DNA of 64,000 nucleotides, taken from NCBI GenBank assembly GCA_027023305.1, contig JALVVR010000048.1:257633-321632 (forward strand), in the 5' to 3' direction. The DNA comes from Campylobacterales bacterium. Its GTDB lineage: Bacteria > Campylobacterota > Campylobacteria > Campylobacterales > QNZT01. The notes under the pieces are model-generated. The model did not search any database. It worked only from the letters and a program-made list of their open reading frames with translations, and was not told the origin of the DNA. Of this stretch, positions 1 to 9,073 are shown piece after piece. A program made the translations under genes and the position numbers. Each line of letters opens with the position of its first letter. Position 1 is the first letter of the stretch.

Positions 1-610
1 TTAAATAAGTAGAAAAAGGTGACAAAAGTTTTAATGTTATATTTAATCCTCCTTTAAACTCAGCAAATCCTCTTTTTGTTAATGAAAGGCCAGTGATAGA
101 GTTTACAAACTTATCAGCCCTATATTTACCATTTCCATCTCTATATCCAGATATATAGTTAAAAAAGAGTGCTCCACCATTTTGAACAAATCTCTTAATA
201 TCTTTTTTATTATCCTCAGACAAAGATTGGGCATCTAGTAAAAATACTATTGAGTTTTTATCAAGTGAAGTTATTTGACTAAGAGGTACTATATTTGTAT
301 TATAACCAATAGAGGAGAGAAGGAGCACAAACTTATTTATATGATTTACATAATCTTCCTTGCTTAAACCATTTCTCATATAATAACTTGCTGTATATTT
401 TGAAGTACAAAGATATATAGGTTTTTTAGTCATATTTGGAGGTAGAACAAAACCATTTGTTTCATCATTTTGTAAAAGCAGATTTTGTTTAGCTCTTACC
501 TCTTTTATCTTATAAAAAGTACCTAACATCACTAAAAATAGTACTAAAATAGTAACCAAAAGTATTGAAGTATAATTATCTTTCTTTTTTAAACCCAATT
601 GTGCTGTCAT
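1..610 (-). CDS. Membrane-anchored EPS-operon protein, 3' end outside window
   Basis: Open frame from an ATG at 610 (complement) that runs off the left edge with no stop, so about 203 N-terminal residues are visible. Residues about 13-36 are one hydrophobic segment after a Lys-rich start, an inner-membrane anchor with the rest probably periplasmic. The visible part (KKPIYLCTS, then alternating strands, then VQNGGALFFNY) resembles a glutamine-amidotransferase-like alpha/beta fold (inference). It overlaps the next gene by 4 nt and is the last visible member of the polysaccharide operon. By analogy with PgaB or PelA the missing part could carry a deacetylase or hydrolase domain, but this cannot be seen. 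Confidence 0.7.
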   Translation of the reverse strand, partial: MTAQLGLKKKDNYTSILLVTILVLFLVMLGTFYKIKEVRAKQNLLLQNDETNGFVLPPNMTKKPIYLCTSKYTASYYMRNGLSKEDYVNHINKFVLLLSSIGYNTNIVPLSQITSLDKNSIVFLLDAQSLSEDNKKDIKRFVQNGGALFFNYISGYRDGNGKYRADKFVNSITGLSLTKRGFAEFKGGLNITLKLLSPFSTYL

Positions 611-918
611 ATTATTATCTCTCTTTCCTCAAAAAACAAGTACTTTTTAATAGCTTTGATATTACTACTTCCTGAACTCTTTTTTGACATGGTAGCTCGT
701 TTAATCTCTCTAGCTTTATAAACTGAGTATGCTAAAATTCCAAACAACATAGTTATTGTTGTTATACCTATAATCGCATAAGCCAACACTGTCATATAAT
801 CTAGTTTTGCTAAATCAATACCTGAAAGCTTATATTGACTTATATTTAAATCATTAATATTAAACTTAGGTAATTTAAAAATATCAAAATCAAATTTTGG
901 TAGCTTAAAATCTATCAT
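607..918 (-). CDS. Small one-TM protein in EPS operon (PgaD-like position)
   Basis: 103 residues. The N-terminus holds an imperfect repeat of KLPKF (residues about 6-10 and 15-19) followed by short polar segments. One clear transmembrane helix at about 41-67 is followed by a basic cytoplasmic tail (YKAREIKRATMSKK). It overlaps the GT2 synthase gene upstream by 4 nt and the anchored protein downstream by 4 nt, so translational coupling is likely. Size, membrane topology and place next to the synthase recall PgaD, the c-di-GMP-dependent partner of PgaC. There is no sequence motif that proves this, and PgaD normally has two TM helices, so the function is inferred from context only. Confidence 0.6.
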   Translation of the reverse strand: MIDFKLPKFDFDIFKLPKFNINDLNISQYKLSGIDLAKLDYMTVLAYAIIGITTITMLFGILAYSVYKAREIKRATMSKKSSGSSNIKAIKKYLFFEEREIII

Positions 919-2216
919 ATTTTACCCTTTCTCTCTATCTTTCCCCAGTTCATCTCTATACCAAACACTTCTTCAAATGATGATAATACTTTAGCAATAT
1001 TTGTTATATTTACAAAGATAAGTCTATAGTATAAGGAGTATAAAAGTAGTTTCATGTTCTCTTTTGTAACAGATAGACAGTAAATACTAGCAGATATATC
1101 TAAAATTGTAAATATTATCCACCAATAAATAAGCATTTTAGTCTGATCTACACTAAATGCTACAAAAATTATAAAAAAGTTAGCAAATATAGAAACAATA
1201 GGCCAAAGAATTGACTCAAAAACCATATACCACATTACAAAAGCGATAGTAGGCTCACTAAAATCAAAAAGTCTTACTTTATGTTTTAGTATAGCTTGTA
1301 AAATCCCTCGTGTCCATCTATATCTCTGCTTTATCAAATCAACAATACTCTCAGGAGCTTCAGTATAACTGACAGCATCTATCTCGTACTCTATCTTGTA
1401 TCCCTTAGCAATAAGACTAAGAGTAAGATCACAATCTTCAGCAAATGTATCTGTTGTATAAAGACCAGTTTTTATAACTGCATCTTTTTTAAAAAGTCCT
1501 ATGGGACCAGGAACTATATTTACAAGTTTAAAATATGCTTGTCCATTTCTGACTAAGTTTAACCCTTGTACATACTCTAAAGCTTGAAGATTTGTCCAAA
1601 GATTTTCACTATTTGTTACATAAACACTTCCAGCAACTGCTGCTAATTTCTCATCTTTTTCAAAATACCTTATCATGAGCTTCAAACTATCTTTAGAGAT
1701 TTTTGAATCTGCATCAACTACTAAAAAATAATCCCCTTTTGCTTTAGATATACCATAGTTTAAAGCTAATGCTTTTCCAGCATTTTTTTTTGTTAGCACT
1801 CTTAGTCTTTTATTTCCATCATTAAACTCCATACTCTTTGCTATCAAGTAAGTATTATCACTACTTCCATCATCTATAACTATAACTTCAAATCTTGGAT
1901 AATTTTGTTCAATAAGGCTTTTTATAGAGTTTTTTATGGTCTTTTCTTCATTAAAACAAGGAACTAGTATCGAGATAAAAGGTGCTTTGTCTTCATCAAA
2001 ATTTTCATAATTATTTTTTAGATTTTTTCTAAGATTTAGCATAGAAAAAAGTAAAAGCAAAAAATACCTCACAATAACAAATAGTGAGAAAATCAAAATC
2101 AAATATGCACTACTTTTTATCCAAGGATTATTTAAATCTGGCATATTAGTCATATCTTTCAAAAAGTATATTGCTAAACCAAGTAGTAAAGTATAAGAGA
2201 GAAATAATTTTATCAT
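915..2216 (-). CDS. Processive family 2 glycosyltransferase (PgaC-like polysaccharide synthase)
   Basis: 433 residues. Two N-terminal TM helices (about 3-20 and 35-60) are followed by a cytoplasmic GT2 domain with the processive-synthase signature: DDG (115-117), DAD (168-170), ED (260-261) and QRYRW (297-301, the QxxRW motif). Three or more C-terminal TM helices (about 318-400) follow. Such enzymes polymerise a UDP-sugar and extrude the chain through the inner membrane; PgaC (poly-GlcNAc) is the closest architecture. The sugar used cannot be read from the sequence. It overlaps both neighbours by 4 nt, inside an operon with an outer-membrane TPR-barrel gene and a putative c-di-GMP receptor. 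Confidence 0.88.
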   Translation of the reverse strand: MIKLFLSYTLLLGLAIYFLKDMTNMPDLNNPWIKSSAYLILIFSLFVIVRYFLLLLFSMLNLRKNLKNNYENFDEDKAPFISILVPCFNEEKTIKNSIKSLIEQNYPRFEVIVIDDGSSDNTYLIAKSMEFNDGNKRLRVLTKKNAGKALALNYGISKAKGDYFLVVDADSKISKDSLKLMIRYFEKDEKLAAVAGSVYVTNSENLWTNLQALEYVQGLNLVRNGQAYFKLVNIVPGPIGLFKKDAVIKTGLYTTDTFAEDCDLTLSLIAKGYKIEYEIDAVSYTEAPESIVDLIKQRYRWTRGILQAILKHKVRLFDFSEPTIAFVMWYMVFESILWPIVSIFANFFIIFVAFSVDQTKMLIYWWIIFTILDISASIYCLSVTKENMKLLLYSLYYRLIFVNITNIAKVLSSFEEVFGIEMNWGKIERKGKI

Positions 2217-3433
2217 ACTGAAACTTCTTTATGGATATTTATCATACTTTCAAAAAGACTAAATCTTTGCATAAGTATATCTTTACCTCTACTAGGAGTA
2301 GTATTTAACAAAACAAATATTTTATCATTCTCATCACTATAGTGAATAAAATCATACTTTCTTATTTGTTTATTACTCTCTTCATTTAAGTACTTATTTT
2401 TGATACTTAAAACACTATAAAGTATTTTATTTTGATTTAAACTTTCAATCAGAAGAATAAGTTGCTCATATGTAACTATATTGGAGTAGTTATGACTCAT
2501 AAAGTCTTTAACTTTTTTTGTATAAACATTTATATCTATTTGACTCTCTACATACTTTATATACTCCATAAAATCAAAGTTTTTTGTCAAAAGTAAATCA
2601 GCACCTAACTGCTCATAATACTCCTTATCACACTCACGAAAAGAGTTTTCATTTGTAAAATATATAAGTTTTGCACAACTTGAATGCTCTTTTAATTTTT
2701 TTATTTTTGTAGGTTCTAGTTGTTTTTTTGTATTTATTATCAAAATATTTATGTCACTATCTATATTATCAGTGTTAAACTCTATATCTTCATGAGAAAA
2801 AATAGACTTATTAGCTTTGATAAAATCATCTTTATCACTTAAAAGAGAAATCTTTACTTTAGGATTATTTAATGTTTTAAAAAATATTTCTATCTCATTT
2901 TGATAACTGTTTTCCTCCATAAATTTTTCACTTTTATAATAAACGTCACAAATATTTTTTAAAAAGTTATGAAGTAAAAATCCATTTTTTGTTTGTGAAT
3001 TATATGAAAACACTATCTTTTTGTTGTGATATTGCACCATACTTATAAGTGAGACTATAAGATTTTCCACTTGGGATGAGTAAAACTTACCAAAAAACAA
3101 TTCACTTGAGTTTAAAAAAACAACTTCATAAGAGCTATTATTTATAATCTCATGAAGTTCATTACTTATCCCTTTAACTCCATACTCACTAAATTTATCT
3201 AACCAACTATTTTTTAAAAACAAAAACTTACTACTCTTTACTACCTTTTTTGAATCTTTTATATTTGTAGGTAGTTTTTCTAAATCTTCATATACTTTAT
3301 CAAAGTTATTTGCACTGATACAGATGGACGACTTAGTTTTTAACCGTTGATTTAACAAAGTAAAAAACTCCATAGCAAAGTAGTTATCACTACAATCTAT
3401 GGCAAACACTTCACTTTTAAATATACTTTTCAT
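2213..3433 (-). CDS. BcsE-like protein: degenerate NTPase, receiver-like and GGDEF-like domains; putative c-di-GMP receptor
   Basis: 406 residues. Three alpha/beta modules can be traced: about 1-165 (RecA-like order but no P-loop GKS), about 185-295 (receiver-like, no phospho-Asp pocket evident) and about 300-400 (GGDEF-like). In the last, R358-K-Y-D361 is followed by exactly five residues and then DENDK at the position of GGDEF. The RxxD-x5-GGDEF spacing is therefore kept, with an intact inhibitory-site motif and a destroyed active site. This domain order is that of BcsE, the c-di-GMP receptor of cellulose synthesis. The gene lies between the export barrel and the synthase. Inferred role: c-di-GMP-responsive control of polysaccharide production. 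No sequence-level homology to BcsE was tested. Confidence 0.6.
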   Translation of the reverse strand: MKSIFKSEVFAIDCSDNYFAMEFFTLLNQRLKTKSSICISANNFDKVYEDLEKLPTNIKDSKKVVKSSKFLFLKNSWLDKFSEYGVKGISNELHEIINNSSYEVVFLNSSELFFGKFYSSQVENLIVSLISMVQYHNKKIVFSYNSQTKNGFLLHNFLKNICDVYYKSEKFMEENSYQNEIEIFFKTLNNPKVKISLLSDKDDFIKANKSIFSHEDIEFNTDNIDSDINILIINTKKQLEPTKIKKLKEHSSCAKLIYFTNENSFRECDKEYYEQLGADLLLTKNFDFMEYIKYVESQIDINVYTKKVKDFMSHNYSNIVTYEQLILLIESLNQNKILYSVLSIKNKYLNEESNKQIRKYDFIHYSDENDKIFVLLNTTPSRGKDILMQRFSLFESMINIHKEVSV

Positions 3434-3442
3434 TTATCATTC

Positions 3443-5686
3443 CTAATCAAAATCTTGCACAAAATTTAATCCACATGAAGTAGCTTTTTGTGAAGAGTAT
3501 TTACTTGTTGTTTGTTCACAGTTCAAATTCATCATAAACTCTCTTGTAAAATTATAATTTCCCTGCAAAGAGTATGAAAAGATTTTCTCTTTACTTTTAA
3601 AAGAGTATCCAGGCTTTAATCCCAACTGTAAATTTCCATTTGAAAAATCAATACTTGGTTTGTATTCTAAACTTGTTACATCATAAGTTTCTACCGGATT
3701 TGAACAACTTTTAAGATTAGAATTATGTTCATAATTTTCACTAAGAGCTAAAATATGAGCTATATTAGATGATTTTTTGTAAAAAAATGGCAAATACATT
3801 TGTGCAAAAATATTATTATTGTTATCATCATAATGGTTAAAATCTACTCCAAAATGAGCACTCTGTAGGTTATCTAACAAAACATCATCACTCAAACCAA
3901 AGTGAGTTACATTCACTTTATTTTTAACCATACAAGTTTTATAGTTTAAAAATACACCATTTGTATAAGCGAGTTCTGCCCTTAAAGAATGAATACCAAC
4001 TGAGCCTTTTAAACTAGCATACGGAGATAAGATACTCAAACTTCCAACTTTTGAAAACTCCACTCCAGCACTAAATCTTTTTGAATATGCCTCAAGTGTT
4101 ACTCCACTACCATTTAAACTATCGACTGAGTCTTTAAAGTTATAATTATTAACTTCTATACTTGATCTAATCCCACTACTTAAAGCCAAATTATCAACAC
4201 CAACTTTATAATTTTGGTATCTTATATCACTATCACTGATACTATTTATCCCTAAGTATAGATTTTTTTTATTAGTATATTTTCTCTTTTTTAAAGAGTT
4301 TGGTTTGTTTGCATAAACTATGTTATTTACACTAAATACATCATTAAATGCTGGTATTTTATGACTTCCCTCACTAAGATATATATCTTTATATCTAGTT
4401 GGTTTTAAAATAGGTTTATTCACAGCCACTAAAAGTGAATCAACATAGTGTTGTAAGGTTTGGCTTTTAGCATCTCTTTTGTATGATAATTCTCTAGTTA
4501 GTGAAGTAAGAGTAGCTTTAGCTTTTGCCCAGTTTTCATCTGTTTTTGTCTGCATAAGATTATAAGCATAGTGATACTTTGCATCAAATAAAAGTGAATT
4601 TGGATGATTTGCTACTTTAGAAAACTCTACTATTGCATTTTTATAATCTTTATTTTTTTCATATATTGATGCTAACTGATACCTAGCTGTATCATCATTT
4701 GAAACTAATCTAAGATAATCTTTTAGATAAGGAATTGCTAACTTTTTATCATCATAAAAATAGTATATATCCCCTATATTTTTTAAAACCTTTACATCAT
4801 GATAAAGACTGTAATACTTTTTATAACTAGATATTGCTTCTTTATATCTTTTTTTGGAAGCTAATATTTGAGCTTTTTGTAAAAGTTCACTCTTTTTCTT
4901 ATTTTGTTCAATACTAGTAACATTTTTATAAAGAGTTCTTGTTGTTTGGTTTAAATTTTTTATAGGTTGTATTATATTTTTTGCTTCATTTAGCCTTCCA
5001 TCCCAATAAAGATTTTGAGCTAAAGCAAGTCTTAATTTATTATTATTTGGGTATTTACTCAAAAGAAATTTTAGTTTTGATATTGTTTGATTTTTATTAT
5101 TAGTTTGATTTAAAGTATATACTAAATTGTCAACACTTTTAGGATCTTTACCTAAAGAATTTTCATAATTTTTTAATTTTATCTTTGATTTTAACTCTTT
5201 TATTTTAGGATTATTTTGGTCTCTCAATTTATTTAGTATAAGCAGGCTTTTTTTAAACTGTTTCCTTTTATAAAAAATCTTCGCTGCTAAGATGTGAGTA
5301 TTTGTATATAAATCAACACCATTTTGCAAACACCCAACATAACTAACTAAAAACTCTGTATCACCTGAACTATTATATACTTTTAAAAGCTGATTATTCA
5401 CATCTGCATGAGGCATTGCAGTTTTTTTAGATAGAGTTGATAAAAAACTAACTTTTTTGTATAACCTAACAGCTAACTTATCATGATACTTTACTTTTAA
5501 TATCTCACTTAAATACTTTTTACTAAGAGTATAATTATGCTCTTTTATAAAATATTTTGCAAGTAAATACCTATCTCTAATATCACTAGGATTATTTGCC
5601 ACACAACTTTCTAAATAATTAACATCAATCTCGATAGCTCTTATAGAGCCTAAAAATACCATTACTATTAATATAAACTTTTTCAT
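3443..5686 (-). CDS. TPR plus outer-membrane beta-barrel protein for polysaccharide export (PgaA-like)
   Basis: 747 residues. Residues 1-17 are a signal peptide (MKKFILIVMVFLGSIRA). Residues about 20-420 are a superhelix of tetratricopeptide-like repeats (for example DIYYFYDDKKLAIPYLKDYL, then RYQLASIYEKNKDYKNAIVE). Residues about 470-747 show alternating hydrophobic strands typical of an outer-membrane barrel. Same layout as PgaA and BcsC, in which a periplasmic TPR scaffold feeds polysaccharide to an outer-membrane pore. The start ATG lacks a Shine-Dalgarno sequence and lies inside an inverted repeat. It is followed after 9 nt by the BcsE-like gene. Confidence 0.75.
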   Translation of the reverse strand: MKKFILIVMVFLGSIRAIEIDVNYLESCVANNPSDIRDRYLLAKYFIKEHNYTLSKKYLSEILKVKYHDKLAVRLYKKVSFLSTLSKKTAMPHADVNNQLLKVYNSSGDTEFLVSYVGCLQNGVDLYTNTHILAAKIFYKRKQFKKSLLILNKLRDQNNPKIKELKSKIKLKNYENSLGKDPKSVDNLVYTLNQTNNKNQTISKLKFLLSKYPNNNKLRLALAQNLYWDGRLNEAKNIIQPIKNLNQTTRTLYKNVTSIEQNKKKSELLQKAQILASKKRYKEAISSYKKYYSLYHDVKVLKNIGDIYYFYDDKKLAIPYLKDYLRLVSNDDTARYQLASIYEKNKDYKNAIVEFSKVANHPNSLLFDAKYHYAYNLMQTKTDENWAKAKATLTSLTRELSYKRDAKSQTLQHYVDSLLVAVNKPILKPTRYKDIYLSEGSHKIPAFNDVFSVNNIVYANKPNSLKKRKYTNKKNLYLGINSISDSDIRYQNYKVGVDNLALSSGIRSSIEVNNYNFKDSVDSLNGSGVTLEAYSKRFSAGVEFSKVGSLSILSPYASLKGSVGIHSLRAELAYTNGVFLNYKTCMVKNKVNVTHFGLSDDVLLDNLQSAHFGVDFNHYDDNNNNIFAQMYLPFFYKKSSNIAHILALSENYEHNSNLKSCSNPVETYDVTSLEYKPSIDFSNGNLQLGLKPGYSFKSKEKIFSYSLQGNYNFTREFMMNLNCEQTTSKYSSQKATSCGLNFVQDFD

Positions 5687-5712
5687 AGTAGTAGTATCGG
5701 CAACTATGAAAA
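5680..5712 (-). promoter_or_regulatory. Inverted repeat over the PgaA-like start codon with a sigma-28-like -10
   Basis: Perfect 10-bp arms (TTTTCATAGT at 5680-5689, ACTATGAAAA at 5703-5712) with a 13-nt loop. On the minus strand the downstream arm contains the start ATG. The loop holds GCCGATAC (5694-5701 complement), 7 of 8 matches to the sigma-28 -10, with an A/T-rich TAAAAAAT about 10 nt upstream. No Shine-Dalgarno is present before the ATG. The element could be a start-sequestering RNA hairpin or a promoter giving a nearly leaderless mRNA. Confidence 0.4.
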
Positions 5713-5722
5713 TTTTTTAAAT

Positions 5723-6565
5723 TTATTTTACAAAAGAATATAGTAGTTCTATCTCCTTTTTCCAAATACTCTCATCAATAGTTTCTAAAACAAGTGGTAT
5801 ATCGTCCATTCTTGGATCATTTGCCAACCATTTAAAAAAGTCTATCCCTATCTCACCTTTTCCTAAACTTTGATGTCTATCTTTTTTGGAAGCATAAGGA
5901 GTTAAAGAGTCATTTATGTGCATACCTTTTAAATACTCAAATCCTACTATATCATCAAACTCTTTCCATGTTCTATCATAACTCTCTTTATCTCTTATAT
6001 CATATCCAGATACAAACATATGACAAGTATCGATACAAACTCCAACACGACTTTTATCACACGATTTGTTTATCAAGTAAGCTAAATGTTCAAACTTATA
6101 TCCTAGATTACTTCCCTGCCCTGCTGTATTTTCTATGACAAGTGTTACATCTTTTGTAACTTCTAAAGTTTTATTCATGTTCTCTGCAATTAAGTCCAAA
6201 CTCTCCTCTTCACTTATCTTTTTTAGATGACTTCCTGGATGAAAGTTTAAAAGCTTCAAACCTAACTGCTCACATCTTTGTACCTCATCTATAAAAGCAT
6301 TGAGAGATTTTTCTCTTTGCTCTATATCTGGACTACCAAGATTTATAAGATAACTATCATGAGGAAGTATCATTTCAGGTTTTATCCCTATATCTGATAT
6401 ATTTGTTTTAAACTTTTCTATCACCTTTTCATCATAAGGTTTTGCTTTCCACTGTCTTTGATTTTTTACAAAAAGGGCAAAAGCTTTTGCCCCAATCTTT
6501 TTAGCATTTAAAGGAGCATTAAAAACTCCACCACTAGCACTTACATGAGCTCCAAAATACTTCAT
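5723..6565 (-). CDS. nfo: Endonuclease IV
   Basis: 280 residues, the usual length. AP-endonuclease TIM barrel: N-terminal [17 protein letters not shown], the metal-ligand segment [25 protein letters not shown], and the HINDS and LETI strands near the C-terminus. The enzyme cuts DNA 5' of abasic sites and oxidised bases in base-excision repair, using three zinc ions. It is 1 nt downstream of the lipoprotein gene and 36 nt upstream of the EPS operon, so read-through into the EPS genes is possible. Identification is secure. Confidence 0.96.
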   Translation of the reverse strand: MKYFGAHVSASGGVFNAPLNAKKIGAKAFALFVKNQRQWKAKPYDEKVIEKFKTNISDIGIKPEMILPHDSYLINLGSPDIEQREKSLNAFIDEVQRCEQLGLKLLNFHPGSHLKKISEEESLDLIAENMNKTLEVTKDVTLVIENTAGQGSNLGYKFEHLAYLINKSCDKSRVGVCIDTCHMFVSGYDIRDKESYDRTWKEFDDIVGFEYLKGMHINDSLTPYASKKDRHQSLGKGEIGIDFFKWLANDPRMDDIPLVLETIDESIWKKEIELLYSFVK

Positions 6566-6566
6566 A

Positions 6567-7067
6567 CTATAAATCCTTTAGCTTGATAAGTATTCTGTTA
6601 AGTCTATCTTTAAAGTATATAGAGTTTGAAGTTACTCTATAAGTTATATCATATTCTGCTGTTTTGATATTTTGAGTAAATCCATCTGCACTCTTTGTTA
6701 GATTTTCTGCACCCATGATAGGTTTAGCTGAAAGTATATTTACTATGAGTTTATTTGGATAATACTTTGATAAAAAGTTATCATTAAAATACTTTCTATT
6801 TGTACATTTATAACCTACACAAACAGAATCACTGTTTTTATAAAACTTCATATTTGCCACTGCAACCCCTGTTGAATAAGCTTGTATCTGAATAAGCTTG
6901 TCATTACTTTTATAAAATCCAGTATCCGAAAAAGCAAACTTTTTAGTTTTCATTGTGATTTTTTTACTTTTGTTAACTATCTTAACTGGTTTTTTAGCAA
7001 ATATACTCTTAGTTGAACATCCAGTTATTAAAAACAAAGCTAATATGGAAAAAATTGTTACTTTCAT
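6567..7067 (-). CDS. Hypothetical lipoprotein
   Basis: 166 residues with a lipoprotein signal: hydrophobic n-region and lipobox LITGC, giving lipid-modified Cys17. The mature part is basic near the anchor (Lys-rich, 25-47) and then a compact domain with a Cys pair in CVGYKC (about 83-88). I do not recognise the family. Minus-strand TATAAT at 7094-7099 and an AGAGGA Shine-Dalgarno before the ATG indicate that it opens the transcription unit followed by nfo. A cell-envelope location is inferred from the lipobox alone. Confidence 0.75.
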   Translation of the reverse strand: MKVTIFSILALFLITGCSTKSIFAKKPVKIVNKSKKITMKTKKFAFSDTGFYKSNDKLIQIQAYSTGVAVANMKFYKNSDSVCVGYKCTNRKYFNDNFLSKYYPNKLIVNILSAKPIMGAENLTKSADGFTQNIKTAEYDITYRVTSNSIYFKDRLNRILIKLKDL

Positions 7068-7093
7068 GATAAATCCTCTTAAAATTGATAACC

Positions 7094-7099
7094 ATTATA
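7094..7099 (-). promoter_or_regulatory. Sigma-70 -10 element for the lipoprotein-nfo unit
   Basis: Perfect TATAAT on the minus strand, 27 nt upstream of the lipoprotein ATG. No good -35 is seen, which is common in Campylobacterota. Confidence 0.5.
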
Positions 7100-7160
7100 C
7101 ACTTAAAAGCTAAGTTTTGCTAAACTCGCGAAAATTTTAAATACGACAAAGGAAAAGTTA

Positions 7161-8465
7161 ATGAACATTACAACAAAGAAGATAGATAGTGCAAATGCAC
7201 AGATAGATGCCACTATAGACTCTAAAACAATAGAATCAAATGTAGAAAAATTTGCAAAAGAAGCTGCGAAAAGTATGGATGTACCTGGTTTTAGAAAAGG
7301 GAAAGTTCCAGTTGCAGTTGTTAAAAAAAGATATGGGGATAAACTAGCAGAAGATGCAAAAAATGAAGCTGTTAGAGAAGCTTATACAAAAGGTCTTGAA
7401 GAGTTAAAACTAGACCAAAAAACTCTTATCGGAGAGCCAATAGTTGAAAAATTTGACGAAAAAAATGGGATGATAGAGATAAGCCTAAGTGTTGCTACAA
7501 AACCAGAGATAAAACTAGATGGCTATAAAGAGTTAATTCCGGAGATTGAAACTCCTGAAATTTCTAAAGATGATGTAAAAGAGAAGATTAACAGTATGCT
7601 AAAATCAGTAGCTTCTATGAGTAAAGTAGAAGATAGAGATGAGCTTCAAAAAGGTGATTTTGCATTGATTGATTTTGAAGGATTTGTTGATGATAAAGCA
7701 TTTGAAGGTGGAAAAGCTGAGGGGCATCTTTTAGAGATAGGAAGTGGTAGTTTTATCCCTGGATTTGAAGATGGTATGGTAGGTATGAAAGTTGGAGAAA
7801 ATAGAGATGTAAAAGTAACTTTCCCAGCAGAATATGGTGCAAAAGATTTAGCAGAAAAAGAAGCAGTTTTCAAAGTTACACTTCATGAGATTCAAGAAAA
7901 AAAGATTTCTGACGATATAAGTGATGAGACTTTAAAACAACTTCTTCCAAATGAAGAAAAACCTACTATTGAGATGTTAGAAGAAAGAGTTGAAAAACAA
8001 CTTTTAGCTGAAAAATTAGCACCTATATATGGTGATGATATCAAGCCAAAGTATGTTGATGCTCTAGTTGAAAAGTTTGAGATAGATTTACCAAAATCTA
8101 TAGTAGAACAAGAGATGGATATAGCATTTAGAAGAGTTTTATCTGATATGAAAGAAGAAGAGATCAAAAAGTTCTCTGAGGATGAAGAGAGTTATAAAGC
8201 TAAAAGAGAAGAGTTTAGGAAAGAAGCAAGTGATAGTGTAAAGATAACTTTCCTTGTAGATGAGTTAGCTAAACTTGAAGGTGTTGAGGTAAATGACCAA
8301 GAAGTTATGCAAACACTTTACTTTGAAGCTTTACAAATGGGACAAAATCCACAAGAGATGTTGAAAAGTTATGAAGATCAAGGATTACTACCAGCTGTTA
8401 AGATGGCAATCGTTGAGGACAGATTGTTTAACAAACTTTTTGATGAAAAAAGAGAGTCAAAATAA
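7161..8465 (+). CDS. tig: Trigger factor (ribosome-associated chaperone and PPIase)
   Basis: 434 residues. The N-terminal ribosome-binding domain has the signature loop GFRKGKVP (about 43-50). A central FKBP-type PPIase domain (about 155-245, GDFALIDFEGFVDD ... GFEDGMVGMKVGE) is followed by the helical C-terminal chaperone arms. Start ATG follows AAAGGAAA at 5-6 nt. The stop is 18 nt before clpP, and the tig-clpP order is conserved in Campylobacterota and many other bacteria, linking nascent-chain folding to proteolysis. Confidence 0.97.
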   Translation: MNITTKKIDSANAQIDATIDSKTIESNVEKFAKEAAKSMDVPGFRKGKVPVAVVKKRYGDKLAEDAKNEAVREAYTKGLEELKLDQKTLIGEPIVEKFDEKNGMIEISLSVATKPEIKLDGYKELIPEIETPEISKDDVKEKINSMLKSVASMSKVEDRDELQKGDFALIDFEGFVDDKAFEGGKAEGHLLEIGSGSFIPGFEDGMVGMKVGENRDVKVTFPAEYGAKDLAEKEAVFKVTLHEIQEKKISDDISDETLKQLLPNEEKPTIEMLEERVEKQLLAEKLAPIYGDDIKPKYVDALVEKFEIDLPKSIVEQEMDIAFRRVLSDMKEEEIKKFSEDEESYKAKREEFRKEASDSVKITFLVDELAKLEGVEVNDQEVMQTLYFEALQMGQNPQEMLKSYEDQGLLPAVKMAIVEDRLFNKLFDEKRESK

Positions 8466-8483
8466 TAAATTAAGGATATTAAA

Positions 8484-9068
8484 TTGAGTTATGTTCCAAT
8501 AGTAGTAGAAAAAACAGGACGAGGAGAGAGAAGTTATGATATATACTCAAGACTTCTAAAAGACAGAATCATCATGCTTAGTGGAGAAGTAAATGATGCT
8601 GTTGCTTCAACAGTAGTTGCTCAACTTCTTTTCTTAGAAGCTGAAGATCCAGATAAAGATATATTTTTATACATAAACTCTCCAGGTGGTGTTATAACAA
8701 GTGGTATGAGTATGTTTGATACCATGAACTACATAAAACCTGATGTTTGCACTATCTGTATAGGTCAAGCTGCATCTATGGGGGCATTTTTACTAAGTTC
8801 TGGAGCAAAAGGAAAGAGATATGCTCTTCCTCATGCTCGTGTTATGATACATCAGCCCCTAGGTGGAGCTCAAGGACAAGCAACAGATATACAAATCCAA
8901 GCTAAAGAGATACAAAGAATGAAAGATGAATTAAATGGAATCCTTTCATCTCAAACAGGTCAACCTTTAGAGAAACTTCAAGCTGATACAGAGAGAGACT
9001 TTTTTATGAGTGCCAAGGAAGCTATGGAGTATGGACTCATAGATAAAGTATTAACTAGAAGCTTATAA
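8484..9068 (+). CDS. clpP: ATP-dependent Clp protease proteolytic subunit
   Basis: 194 residues. The Ser-His-Asp triad is visible: S98 in [10 protein letters not shown]123 in VMIHQPLGG and D172 in TERDFFMSA. The start is TTG at 8484 after [34 protein letters not shown] matches the family N-terminus, so no upstream ATG is needed. ClpP forms the double-heptamer protease fed by ClpX or ClpA. It is followed 5 nt later by a GGDEF-like gene and then def. Confidence 0.97.
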   Translation: MSYVPIVVEKTGRGERSYDIYSRLLKDRIIMLSGEVNDAVASTVVAQLLFLEAEDPDKDIFLYINSPGGVITSGMSMFDTMNYIKPDVCTICIGQAASMGAFLLSSGAKGKRYALPHARVMIHQPLGGAQGQATDIQIQAKEIQRMKDELNGILSSQTGQPLEKLQADTERDFFMSAKEAMEYGLIDKVLTRSL

Positions 9069-9073
9069 GTGTT

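Noticed and set aside
7646..8167. Long antisense frames inside tig
   Set aside because: They lie wholly opposite a conserved gene, lack ribosome sites and have low-complexity Ser/Phe-rich products.
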